This document shows, piece by piece, positions 56,911 to 64,000 of a stretch of DNA of 64,000 bases (position 1 is the first letter of the stretch; each line of letters begins with the position of its first letter). The translations under genes were made by a program, and so were the position numbers. This DNA comes from Pseudaminobacter soli (ex Zhang et al. 2022) (GTDB lineage: Bacteria; Pseudomonadota; Alphaproteobacteria; Rhizobiales; Rhizobiaceae), in contig NZ_JABVCF010000004.1 in the NCBI RefSeq assembly GCF_014595955.1, positions 124,001 through 188,000 on the forward strand, written 5' to 3'. Under the pieces are notes generated by a model. That model saw only the letters and a program-made list of their open reading frames with translations, was not told the origin of the DNA and searched no databases.

Positions 56911-57147
56911 ATGGCCAGCCAAGTTTTCACCGTCACCGCAGAGTCCGAGGACTATCGCCCCTATCGCCTGACCTTCGTTCGTAGCAACTTCGGCGCTTTC
57001 CCCAAACTAACCAAAGTAGAGCGTCAGCAGGACAATGGCCGCAATACCTTCTGGACCCGTCATAACAATGCATGTCATGGTGAATTGCCCGGCATGATTG
57101 TGCAAGCAATCGCAATGCATAGGGATAGCCTACGGACCGCGCGCTAA
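56911..57147 (+). CDS. last cassette protein, 78 aa
   Basis: Leader GTCAACGCAACTGAGGAG. MASQVFTVTAESEDYRPYRL; beta-rich. Followed by a strong terminator at 57168-57197. Confidence 0.76.
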   Translation: MASQVFTVTAESEDYRPYRLTFVRSNFGAFPKLTKVERQQDNGRNTFWTRHNNACHGELPGMIVQAIAMHRDSLRTAR

Positions 57148-57165
57148 GCGCGGTCCACACTACAA

Positions 57166-57197
57166 AGGCCGAAAGCGAAAGCTTTCGGCCTTTTTGC
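57166..57197 (+). terminator. intrinsic terminator ending the cassette array
   Basis: AGGCCGAAAGC...GCTTTCGGCCT hairpin and TTTTT. Confidence 0.92.
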
Positions 57198-57358
57198 TTG
57201 AATGTTTCGGAAAATTTTAGTCAACGTCGACGGAGGGGACCCAAGGCCGTGGCCGGGGTGGGGTGGCCTACCGGCCCCTACTGTGTATGTAGTGGGTAAC
57301 TAAAGTCGGAGGCGGACTTTAGCTCCGGGGACCCAAGGGCCGGGGACCCTTGCAGGGG
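57198..57358. other. gene-free stretch with GGGGACCC repeats
   Basis: Holds GGGGACCCAAGG twice, GGGGACCCTTG once, and a hairpin AAAGTCC...GGACTTT. Related GGGACCCT repeats occur at 53267, 54194 and in terL. Confidence 0.6.
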
Positions 57359-57703
57359 CTAGGCTTTATTGGCAGCCCTACGCACCTTGATGCGCTCGGC
57401 AAGCTCCTGTGGTGACCTCTTCGGCTTCGCCGGCTTGTAGGGCCTCGCGATCGGCGTGAGTTCACCTTCAGCCGGCGCGACATCGGGCAGAGGTTCCCCT
57501 GCCCGCTTCAGACCGCAAAGTGCCTCCAGCGCCAGCGCGAAGGTTTTGGGCACTGGGACCTTCACCGTCATGTAGCGGTAGATCAGCGACAGGTCGCAGC
57601 CTAGCAGGTCCGACATCGGTCCGCGCCATTGCGGACCGAACAGGAACTCGCCCTTTGCCTCCAGATCGGCTGGCGAGAGGAAGGATTCGACGCGCTTGCT
57701 CAT
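57359..57703 (-). CDS. helix-turn-helix-like protein, 114 aa
   Basis: Residues 30-60 (DLLGCDLSLIYRYMTVKVPV) look like a Cro/XRE-type helix-turn-helix; the C-terminal half is basic and Pro-rich (ARPYKPAKPKRSPQ). Its start overlaps the stop of the DUF3846-like gene. A regulator of the neighbouring array is possible. Confidence 0.6.
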   Translation of the reverse strand: MSKRVESFLSPADLEAKGEFLFGPQWRGPMSDLLGCDLSLIYRYMTVKVPVPKTFALALEALCGLKRAGEPLPDVAPAEGELTPIARPYKPAKPKRSPQELAERIKVRRAANKA

Positions 57704-58047
57704 AGCTGATCCATCAGGCTCTTGTCGCCCCAGATGAACAGGACATCACCGACAAGCACGTCCAGATGTTGCCTTCTCGGATTGAACCCCTTCCCCTCAA
57801 GGCCGCGATACCAGCGCAGGGTCGCCTCGCGGTTTAGGTCCTTCTGCTTCCGCTTTCCGTCCTCGTCGCAAAATGCCACGCACTTGTGGATCGTGCCGTC
57901 GTGCTCGACCAGATCGAGAAGCGGAACGACCTCGATGTAGCCGCCCACGGCGGTTTGCATAAACTTCAGGTCAGGCGTCCGGTCGACCCAATCGCGAGTT
58001 TCGACCTCGCCAGTGGTCTTCACAGTCAGCGTTGTCAGTTTTGCCAT
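57700..58047 (-). CDS. DUF3846-like protein, 115 aa
   Basis: VGGYIEVVPL, FCDEDGKRK, LNREAT and VLVGDVLFIWG follow the order of DUF3846, a small phage and plasmid domain of unknown role. Minus-strand promoter with TTGCAATTCGTGC and ATGCAATATC (58070-58100), a reversed copy of the type 2 cassette promoter. Confidence 0.7.
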   Translation of the reverse strand: MAKLTTLTVKTTGEVETRDWVDRTPDLKFMQTAVGGYIEVVPLLDLVEHDGTIHKCVAFCDEDGKRKQKDLNREATLRWYRGLEGKGFNPRRQHLDVLVGDVLFIWGDKSLMDQL

Positions 58048-58370
58048 GTCTGGTCCTCGGTTGAGGCTCCAGTGATATTGCATCTTGCACGAATTGCAAC
58101 AGAAATTTTCGCACTGGTGTTTGCAACTTTTGCTTGACACCATGACAGCGTTTCTTTACCGCTTTGATCACTGGCGACCAAATCTCCTTATAGGGCCAGC
58201 GACAGAGGGCAGGCGCGGAGGAGTTCAGTTCCTTGTACTCCGCGTCTGCACTCAACCCGCTCCCTTGAAGACTACCGCCATGAAGTTTTGACGACTTGAA
58301 GTCGTGAAGTTTTGAAGACTTGAGGGCCTGACAACTAGAGGGCTCCACAACATGAGGCTGACTGGGGACA

Positions 58371-59147
58371 ATGGCTGTAGGGGCAATCAGGATTTCGGAA
58401 GATGTGCTGCGCGTGTTGAGTGCAGCGGAGATCACTGGCAATGCACTGGCGCTGACCGGCCAGCTTGACCGCAAGCTCTACGAGCAGACCAACAAGGTGC
58501 TCGATGCCGCTGGCGGGAAGTGGAACAGGAAGGCCAAGGCGCATCTCTTCGACGGTGACGCGGCCGAGGCCATCGAGCCGATCATTCTGACTGGCGAGTA
58601 CACCCGCACCAAGCAGGAGTTCGGCCAGTTCGACAGCCCGCCCGATGTCGTGCGCCGTGTGATCGAGCTTGCCGATATCCGGCCGGGCATGCTGGTTCTG
58701 GAGCCATCGGCCGGCGTCGGCAATCTGGCTCTCGCCGCCCACCACGAGGGTGGAATCGTCACGGCATGGGAGATCGATCCCAATCGTTTCGACAAGCTGA
58801 AGTCGCTCGACATCTGGAGCGAGACCGCCTGTCCCGTACTTGTCGACGCCCTCCAGCAGGACCCATATTTTGAATACGCGGAGCGGTTCGACCGGGTCGT
58901 CATGAACCCGCCGTTCGCTCGGCAGGACGACATTCGACACGTCATACATGCCGCCAATTTCCTGAAAGACGGCGGGAGACTGGTCGCGGTCATGTCCGCT
59001 AGCGTCCTGTTCCGCGACAATAAACTCACGACCGATTTCCGGGCCTTCGTCGAAGCGTGTGACGGAACGATCGAGCGCCTGCCGGAGGACTCCTTCAAGG
59101 AAAGCGGCACCTCCGTGAACACCTGCGTCGTGTCCTTCAACGTCTGA
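58371..59147 (+). CDS. N6-adenine-type DNA methyltransferase
   Basis: 258 aa. Motif I LEPSAGVGNLALAA, then an acidic WEIDP strand end, and catalytic motif NPPF. The N-terminal 70 residues (LDRKLYEQTNKVLDAAGGKW) precede the SAM fold as in other phage methyltransferases. The catalytic motif NPPF indicates amino-methyl transfer to A or C. It may protect phage DNA from restriction. The region before it holds the TCTGCACTCAACCC element at 58244 and several AAGTTTTGAAGAC-like repeats. Confidence 0.85.
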   Translation: MAVGAIRISEDVLRVLSAAEITGNALALTGQLDRKLYEQTNKVLDAAGGKWNRKAKAHLFDGDAAEAIEPIILTGEYTRTKQEFGQFDSPPDVVRRVIELADIRPGMLVLEPSAGVGNLALAAHHEGGIVTAWEIDPNRFDKLKSLDIWSETACPVLVDALQQDPYFEYAERFDRVVMNPPFARQDDIRHVIHAANFLKDGGRLVAVMSASVLFRDNKLTTDFRAFVEACDGTIERLPEDSFKESGTSVNTCVVSFNV

Positions 59148-59154
59148 GGTCCCC

Positions 59155-59331
59155 GTGATCTTCGTCAAGCTCAAAAGCACGCTGACCTTGTGGGAGGAGA
59201 CGGTCCAGCTACCGACTGTCCCACGCGTGGGCGAACGTCTCAAGCTCGTAGAGGATTCACACTTGAGGACGGTCACCGAGGTCGTGTGGGAGCCGAACGC
59301 TTCCCCGCGCGTCACCGTTTTCTATCGCTGA
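59155..59331 (+). CDS. small protein, 58 aa (GTG start), paralogue of next gene
   Basis: GAGGTCCCC precedes both this GTG and the next ATG. VQLPTVPRVGERLKL and VTEVVWEPNASPRVTVF match LPAVPRVGDLVAL and VENVAWGDGLDPQVYV in the neighbour, so the two arose by duplication. Confidence 0.68.
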   Translation: MIFVKLKSTLTLWEETVQLPTVPRVGERLKLVEDSHLRTVTEVVWEPNASPRVTVFYR

Positions 59332-59338
59332 GGTCCCC

Positions 59339-59797
59339 ATGCTCGTAATCATCGTAGAGCGCTTCCCCGAAAAAGGCGTCGCCAATTTCACGGGCATGAA
59401 CCTGCCCGCCGTACCACGTGTCGGCGATCTGGTAGCGCTCAATGAGACCATGAAGATGGTCGAGAATGTGGCGTGGGGCGACGGCCTCGATCCTCAGGTC
59501 TATGTCAAGGACCAGCCGGCCGAGCCGTCTGCACTCAACCCAGACGCCGCCCAGTTGACCGGTGCCAAGGTCCTCAATCTAAAAATGCCCGGCAACGACG
59601 CCGACGCCGAGACGATCAGGGACTACCTGAAAGCTCTGCTCAAAGCCTTGTGGGCTGAGGGCGAGGGTTTCAGTGGTAAGCGTCCGTTCGGCAATTCCGG
59701 CTGGGAGTACGATCTGTATCAAGTGCTCGAAAAGATCGGGTTCACTGATCGGGCCGTGCAGAACGCCTTCATCTTCGAAGCCATCAAGGCCCTGTGA
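59339..59797 (+). CDS. hypothetical protein, 152 aa
   Basis: N-terminal half is the duplicated beta domain; the C-terminal half is helical. The join codes for PSALNPD over a TCTGCACTCAACCC element, as if two modules met at the repeat. Confidence 0.75.
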   Translation: MLVIIVERFPEKGVANFTGMNLPAVPRVGDLVALNETMKMVENVAWGDGLDPQVYVKDQPAEPSALNPDAAQLTGAKVLNLKMPGNDADAETIRDYLKALLKALWAEGEGFSGKRPFGNSGWEYDLYQVLEKIGFTDRAVQNAFIFEAIKAL

Positions 59798-59804
59798 GGT
59801 ATCC

Positions 59805-60092
59805 ATGATCGTCGTCACCAAGGACACTGAACTGGAAAACGATCTGGTCCTCAAAATGGGCCAGAATCTCGACCCTGCCGTCGTGCAGGCTGCTGGCTCC
59901 GTGTCGGCCGCGATCAGCCTGAAGCGCATCGCCGACGTGCTGGATGAGTTCAGACCGGCGTTGAAGATCGCCAACATGATGGTCAACCAGATGATGGAAG
60001 AGGCCATGAAGGAGGCGGCGGATGCCGCGCTGAATCGGATGAGTGCAGAGATCACCAAGGGAGGAAAAGGTGAAAGCGTCCAAGCTGATTAA
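59805..60092 (+). CDS. hypothetical helical protein, 95 aa
   Basis: GAGGTATCC before ATG. Met/Ala-rich amphipathic helices. A GGATGAGTGCAGA element codes for RMSAE near the end. Confidence 0.72.
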   Translation: MIVVTKDTELENDLVLKMGQNLDPAVVQAAGSVSAAISLKRIADVLDEFRPALKIANMMVNQMMEEAMKEAADAALNRMSAEITKGGKGESVQAD

Positions 60093-60249
60093 GCTCTTGG
60101 AGGAAGAGATCAAGCGCCACGGTGATCTGGAGATCGTCGGCGGATACATTTCCGACGATCGCCCGCCGCGTCGGATCGCTCCGGTCACTGACTTCGGCTA
60201 CGAGCCCAAGCCCGGCGAGAAGGCGTCCGGCTTCTTTCTCGAAAGCTGA
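60070..60249 (+). CDS. hypothetical protein, 59 aa (GTG start)
   Basis: GTG after GGGAGGAAAAG, inside the end of the previous gene. LIKLLEEEIKRHGDLEIVGG is a pattern found in small phage proteins of unknown role. Confidence 0.7.
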   Translation: MKASKLIKLLEEEIKRHGDLEIVGGYISDDRPPRRIAPVTDFGYEPKPGEKASGFFLES

Positions 60250-60253
60250 GCCC

Positions 60254-60514
60254 ATGCAGAGCGTTCGAGAATGGTTGAAAATCGTCAACGTCTGCTACGG
60301 CAGCCTCGACGACTTCCCCGACGCACGAACCGTCCGCATCATGCGCGGGCAGGCGCTCAACTACATCGCCACGCAAGATCGCGTCATGGGCGAGATCAAG
60401 GACGACATCGGCCGCGCCGAGTATTTCGAGACCTTCGCCGCCGACATCTCCGAGGCCAAGAACCAGCTTGAGAAGCTGGACGACTGGCTGGCCAAGCGCG
60501 GACTGACGCCGTGA
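60254..60514 (+). CDS. hypothetical helical protein, 86 aa
   Basis: MQSVREWLKIVNVCYGSLDD; stop overlaps the next GTG start. Confidence 0.73.
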   Translation: MQSVREWLKIVNVCYGSLDDFPDARTVRIMRGQALNYIATQDRVMGEIKDDIGRAEYFETFAADISEAKNQLEKLDDWLAKRGLTP

Positions 60515-61026
60515 GTGACGCCGCTCCATACGCCAAAGGCGACCGCGTGAAATTCCTTTGCGACGGAAAACTGGCGACCGTCCGGCAATGCTGGAATGCG
60601 GTAGGTGGCTGGCGCGTCCTCGCTCAAGTCGATGACGAGCACCACACCCCGCATAAGGGTATGCGAGATTTCATGGCGACCGGCGTCGAACTCGCGCCGA
60701 ACGTCACCTGCGACAACCATAGGAATCCTCCCATGAAGACCGAACAGATCACCGTAGACCTCGGCAAGGCGCTTCAGCAGTTGCAGTCCGATCCGTCGCT
60801 TGCGGACAAGATCACTCAGATCGTCGCGCCGATGATCCCCGACCTGATGAAGAATGATGCTCTTCTTATCACTCAGCTTCAGACCGAGGTCGCCCAACTA
60901 CATCAGCGCTTGAAGGAACTGACCGAAGACCGTGATCGCCTGATCAATAAATGCAATCACCTGACGGAGCAGGTCGAGCGTGACCTTGACCGCGTGCGCT
61001 GGGACGCCAACCCGAGGCCGCTGTGA
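60511..61026 (+). CDS. hypothetical protein, 171 aa (GTG start)
   Basis: N-terminal beta barrel-like part (GDRVKFLCDGKLATVRQ) and a C-terminal coiled coil (residues 120-165). GTGA overlaps on both sides. Confidence 0.73.
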   Translation: MSDAAPYAKGDRVKFLCDGKLATVRQCWNAVGGWRVLAQVDDEHHTPHKGMRDFMATGVELAPNVTCDNHRNPPMKTEQITVDLGKALQQLQSDPSLADKITQIVAPMIPDLMKNDALLITQLQTEVAQLHQRLKELTEDRDRLINKCNHLTEQVERDLDRVRWDANPRPL

Positions 61027-61283
61027 GTAGACTTAAAACACTGCTGAAGGAAGTCGTAGAGCGCATTAGCTTCAAGCTCGCTCTACCCGACTATCCGACG
61101 CTCCACAACGTCGAGGAGTGTGTCGGTATCTTCGCACGTGACTACTCGATGTTCACCGACTTCGTCCACGTGCGTCGAGTCCACTTGAAGCGCTTCAGCA
61201 TCGTGCGCCGCGAAGAGTTTTTGATGACGCGTCAAGATTTTCTGACACTTTATGGCAACAGTCGCTGGAGAAAACTGTCGTGA
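61023..61283 (+). CDS. hypothetical basic protein, 86 aa (GTG start)
   Basis: GTGA overlap. Basic, aromatic protein. No family. Confidence 0.7.
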   Translation: MSRLKTLLKEVVERISFKLALPDYPTLHNVEECVGIFARDYSMFTDFVHVRRVHLKRFSIVRREEFLMTRQDFLTLYGNSRWRKLS

Positions 61284-61585
61284 GCACTCATCCAGTTGAC
61301 CGCGTCCTCGACGGCTGGTTTGGTGAGAGCGTTGAAGACGCCGAAGAGGGCCTTCGGCGTCTAAAATTTCTTTACCAGCCGTTGCGCGACATGTTCGACA
61401 AGAAGAGACCGGAGCAGCCGGTCAAGTATGAGTTCCGGGTCGAGATGCGCAGGCTGCCTCTCGATCTTCTTGCCGAGGCCCTGACCAAGGATTCCGCCGC
61501 AGGCTGGCAGACCGTCTCCGTCACCACCGATTGGACCGGCAAGTCTCTCGTGTCCGTCGTCACACAGCAGCGCCGCGCCGGCTGA
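61280..61585 (+). CDS. hypothetical protein, 101 aa (GTG start)
   Basis: GTGA overlap. Alpha/beta. End of this transcript; a new promoter follows (TTGACA-N17-TACCGT at about 61627, with GTCCAGAAAC upstream). Confidence 0.7.
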   Translation: MSTHPVDRVLDGWFGESVEDAEEGLRRLKFLYQPLRDMFDKKRPEQPVKYEFRVEMRRLPLDLLAEALTKDSAAGWQTVSVTTDWTGKSLVSVVTQQRRAG

Positions 61586-61675
61586 CGGGCGTTCCTAACT
61601 TTTTGCGCCGTGAGTCCAGAAACGCTTGACAGGCAGTTAAGGCTTTCTTACCGTCAGGCAAATTGTGAGGGTGAA

Positions 61676-61879
61676 ATGTTCGCTTTCCTGACCAGACACC
61701 AGTACGGCCTCGCACTCGCCGCAGCCATCGTCGCCTTCTTCGTATTCGCCACGCCAAGCTCGACGGTGACCGGCGTCCTGCTGTTCCTCCTGCTCTTGGC
61801 GGTCGCGATCTTCGCCCTGCTCAAGCGGGCCGGTGGTGATGACGACTGGTGGACGCCGGGTGGCCCGAGCCCACTCTGA
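61676..61879 (+). CDS. membrane protein, 67 aa
   Basis: Two membrane spans (GLALAAAIVAFFVFAT and VTGVLLFLLLLAVAIFALL) and an acidic tail. Own promoter just upstream. Confidence 0.75.
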   Translation: MFAFLTRHQYGLALAAAIVAFFVFATPSSTVTGVLLFLLLLAVAIFALLKRAGGDDDWWTPGGPSPL

Positions 61880-61893
61880 TTTCCGAGGACCCT

Positions 61894-62721
61894 ATGAGCA
61901 AAGAGCCAATGGCTCCAGCCTATCTGGAGCACATCAACCACCTCACCCGCACGACCATGTTCATGGAGAACACCCGCGTCATGCTGCGGCGATCTGCCGA
62001 GTTGCTGGAGAGGTCGAAGATTGCCCTCCCCGATGACGGCCAGCTTCGGGCCGAGATCGAGGCGGAGCTTGCCGCCCTGCGCAAGACCGGCATGATCCCG
62101 CACCCGGCACCTGACTGGTCGAAGCTTGCTTCTGGTGGACCCGTGTCGCCGCCGCTGCGAACGCCTAAAGAGCCGGCCGTTGTCTCGAAGCCAACGGCTG
62201 CTGAGATCGTCAGCGTCATGATTTTTCGACTGCGCAGCGACAAGCGGATGCCACACATTCCCAGCAACGATGGTTGGGACGATCTCCTGCCGCTGCGCGA
62301 GCGTTTTGCGGAAATCCTTGAGGCCGAGAGGAACAAGGCCGAGCAGGCGGTCATCAAATACACCCTACGGACGTATTTTGTCGGCCGCGTCACGGCTTCG
62401 ATCACGCCGTGGGAGCGCGACAACTCGTTCTCCCACATCAGCGCGGGCTCGATCCATGAACTGGTGAGGTGGACCTTCTCCTCGGTTGCCGACTCCACCC
62501 AGCCCTATCCGATCGACGGCGGGTTGAAGGAGCAGGTCCGCGTGCCCGAGGCGGCGCAGTCGGCGTTCGAGACAGTACGGCGCGAACTGGAAGAGAAGGC
62601 CAAGCAACATATTGCCGAGGCCCAGCGCCGCGAGATGGAGCGTCGCGAGACGCTGCCGTTCGATCCGAACGCCAAGGGCGAGCCCTACACCGAGGCTGAG
62701 ATTCGCGAGATGACTTCGTGA
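61894..62721 (+). CDS. hypothetical protein, 275 aa
   Basis: GAGGACCCT before ATG. Helical N-terminal region, Pro-rich linker and a charged C-terminal helix. No motif recognised. Stop overlaps the next GTG. Confidence 0.75.
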   Translation: MSKEPMAPAYLEHINHLTRTTMFMENTRVMLRRSAELLERSKIALPDDGQLRAEIEAELAALRKTGMIPHPAPDWSKLASGGPVSPPLRTPKEPAVVSKPTAAEIVSVMIFRLRSDKRMPHIPSNDGWDDLLPLRERFAEILEAERNKAEQAVIKYTLRTYFVGRVTASITPWERDNSFSHISAGSIHELVRWTFSSVADSTQPYPIDGGLKEQVRVPEAAQSAFETVRRELEEKAKQHIAEAQRREMERRETLPFDPNAKGEPYTEAEIREMTS

Positions 62722-63140
62722 AGCTCTGCACCCACCATCACTATGGCTGGCGCTCGCACAGCGCCGGCATGGAGCCCTTCGACGAAGCGGCGCTGATGTC
62801 GGCTCTGCACTCAACCCACACTTTCCTCAAGCACTACGAAGGAAAGTACCGGGCCGAGATCGTGAAGACCCCGCAGTGCAACTTCGACGGACAAGTCATC
62901 GTCTACTGGGATAGCGACGAGGTCAAGCAGCTTGTCGGCCGCTCGTTTCTGAGCAAGGGCGACCACTGGTTCAAGGCCTTCAACTTCAACTTCGTCGACG
63001 ACTTCGCCTGCCGGTACTGCGGCGGGACCGGCGTCGACCATTACAACCCATTAGTCTTCTGCTGGAACTGCGACGGGACCAAGAAACAGGTCCGCACGAC
63101 TCGGCCGCGAGACTACGAGCCGATCAGGAGGCCAGTGTGA
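62718..63140 (+). CDS. zinc-finger protein, 140 aa (GTG start)
   Basis: CRYCGGTG and CWNCDGTK form one DnaJ-type zinc module. His-rich start. The codons for SALHST lie on a TCTGCACTCAACCC element at 62800. Confidence 0.75.
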   Translation: MKLCTHHHYGWRSHSAGMEPFDEAALMSALHSTHTFLKHYEGKYRAEIVKTPQCNFDGQVIVYWDSDEVKQLVGRSFLSKGDHWFKAFNFNFVDDFACRYCGGTGVDHYNPLVFCWNCDGTKKQVRTTRPRDYEPIRRPV

Positions 63141-63487
63141 CCACGTCCTTCGTCAACATCGTATTCGGTCCACCGAAGGTTGAGAACGGCGTTGTCGTCG
63201 TACCCTTCCGGATCAACCTCACGGACGACATCGCAGAGGGTCCGGTCGACGAAGTAATCACCGCGTCCAACGGATTCGCCCTGACGCTCCAGACGATTGC
63301 GAAAGGTCGTGACGCCATCCGCGACTGCGTCGAGGAATGCTTCGAGGAGCGCCGACATGATTGGGGTGCGATCACATTCAACCGCTACCGCGACGCCATG
63401 GTCGAGCACCTTACCACACTCGATCTCAGCAGATTTGCGGCTCCGCAATGGGCCTCGGCCCATCCTCAGCATCCAAGAGTGCAATGA
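63137..63487 (+). CDS. hypothetical protein, 116 aa (GTG start)
   Basis: GTGA overlap. Beta-rich N-terminus (FVNIVFGPPKVENGVVVVPF). Helical end. Confidence 0.72.
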   Translation: MTTSFVNIVFGPPKVENGVVVVPFRINLTDDIAEGPVDEVITASNGFALTLQTIAKGRDAIRDCVEECFEERRHDWGAITFNRYRDAMVEHLTTLDLSRFAAPQWASAHPQHPRVQ

Positions 63488-63636
63488 TGTACGACGAAGT
63501 AGACCTCGACGAAGACGCGCTGCCGATGGCTCCGCCCGACATCTGCGGATGTTGCGGCGATCCCCTGCCGCTCGATTGCGAATCTCCTTTTTGCGAGGAG
63601 TGTGAAGAAAATCTGGACAAACTCGATGCACATTGA
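63484..63636 (+). CDS. small Cys-rich protein, 50 aa
   Basis: CGCCGD and CEEC form a likely zinc site in an acidic protein. ATGATG start overlaps upstream stop. Confidence 0.65.
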   Translation: MMYDEVDLDEDALPMAPPDICGCCGDPLPLDCESPFCEECEENLDKLDAH

Positions 63637-63751
63637 TGTCCTGACCCTCCTCGAAGCGGCCGTCGTGGTGATCAGCCTATCGGCGATCGGCGTCTGCGGA
63701 GCCGTGGCGCTTCGCGAGCAGATGCGACGGGTGAATATCAAATGGACCTGA
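63626..63751 (+). CDS. single-span membrane protein, 41 aa
   Basis: Hydrophobic segment LLEAAVVVISLSAIGVCGAV then a basic end. Overlaps both neighbours. Confidence 0.6.
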   Translation: MHIDVLTLLEAAVVVISLSAIGVCGAVALREQMRRVNIKWT

Positions 63752-63873
63752 CGCATTGGGCAGTCTTCCTCGCGGCCGTCGCTTGGGCCGTGTGGGTGCG
63801 CCGGCTTTGGTTCTCGAAACCAGCCAAGGATGACCCACCGCAGTGGTGGATGATCAAGGGGACAATCCGATGA
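63742..63873 (+). CDS. single-span membrane protein, 43 aa
   Basis: HWAVFLAAVAWAVWVRRLWF span then a polar tail. Overlaps both neighbours. Confidence 0.6.
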   Translation: MDLTHWAVFLAAVAWAVWVRRLWFSKPAKDDPPQWWMIKGTIR

Positions 63874-64000
63874 CGTTCACACTTTCTATCGACTGGTGGC
63901 TGCTGCCGCTGGCTGCCTCGGTGGCGGTCTGGATTTGGTTCTTCGTGGCGACCGCTGGAGAGAACATGAGAGGGTACGGCGGAGACATCGTCGGCCTGAT
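63870..64000 (+). CDS. membrane protein (partial, cut by window end)
   Basis: ATGA overlap. LLPLAASVAVWIWFFVA span. Third consecutive small membrane gene. Confidence 0.6.
   Translation, partial: MTFTLSIDWWLLPLAASVAVWIWFFVATAGENMRGYGGDIVGL

Noticed and set aside
56375-56984. Repeat proteins read from the 38-bp tandem repeats on both strands
   Set aside because: The repeat length is not a multiple of three, all frames stay open by chance, and they cross a terminator and promoter.

Overview
The window is a stretch of a large double-stranded DNA tailed phage (or phage-like prophage). It is packed with short, mostly unknown genes and carries terminase small and large subunits, a RuvC-like resolvase, a primase-helicase, a tyrosine recombinase, a nearly complete tRNA set and its own tmRNA. 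The host is probably an alphaproteobacterium. The evidence is a high GC content, a circularly permuted tmRNA whose tag reads ANDNFPVANRLAA, a Flp-type pilin gene, and many TTAACC motifs that resemble CtrA half-sites. The host assignment is inference.

Layout. 0-5.7 kb: an SNF2-like helicase with an intein-like insert (cut by the left edge), an integrase and a 1249-residue primase-helicase. 5.7-16.4 kb: a block of likely counter-defence and host-takeover genes: an Acb2-like hairpin protein, the tmRNA, an ADP-ribosyltransferase-like protein, RtcB RNA ligase, Nudix hydrolases, a SLOG-fold protein, a two-enzyme NAD+ salvage pathway (NadV and NadM-Nudix), an HD alarmone hydrolase-like protein, tRNA-Cys and glutaredoxin. 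17.7-24.5 kb: a minus-strand array of about 36 tRNAs that, with tRNA-Cys, covers all 20 amino acids. Inside it are an HslV-like Ntn hydrolase, a Flp pilin on the opposite strand, and several long stretches of hairpin-rich, gene-free DNA that look like structured RNAs. 24.6-26.5 kb: an SPFH/prohibitin-like protein and neighbours. 26.6-35.4 kb: about 25 small head-to-tail plus-strand genes. 35.4-42.4 kb: a large unknown gene, a 700-bp gene-free hub, RuvC, and TerS-TerL, with TerL split by an intein in its P-loop. 42.4-57.2 kb: an array of autonomous small-gene cassettes. 57.3-64 kb: two minus-strand regulator-like genes, a DNA methyltransferase and more overlapping small genes.

Three sequence systems recur. 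(1) The cassette array. Each unit usually has an intrinsic terminator, a 26-bp quasi-palindrome GTTAACC-N12-GGTTAAC (23 copies), a promoter with an upstream TGTCCAGA box, a leader GTCAACGCAACGGAG and a short gene. In several genes the terminator stem contains the stop codon and encodes a C-terminal Ala-Ala. (2) A dispersed element GGTTGAGTGCAGA (more than 25 copies on both strands). It often forms the join between two genes, supplying the TGA stop of one just before the ATG of the next. (3) tRNA and tmRNA genes whose T-loops lack the universal TTC; one has no D-arm, and Lys and Asn tRNAs carry long variable arms. Together these suggest a phage that brings a largely private translation and rescue apparatus and repairs NAD+ and cut RNA during infection.

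All calls come from reading the sequence; no database search or structure program was run.
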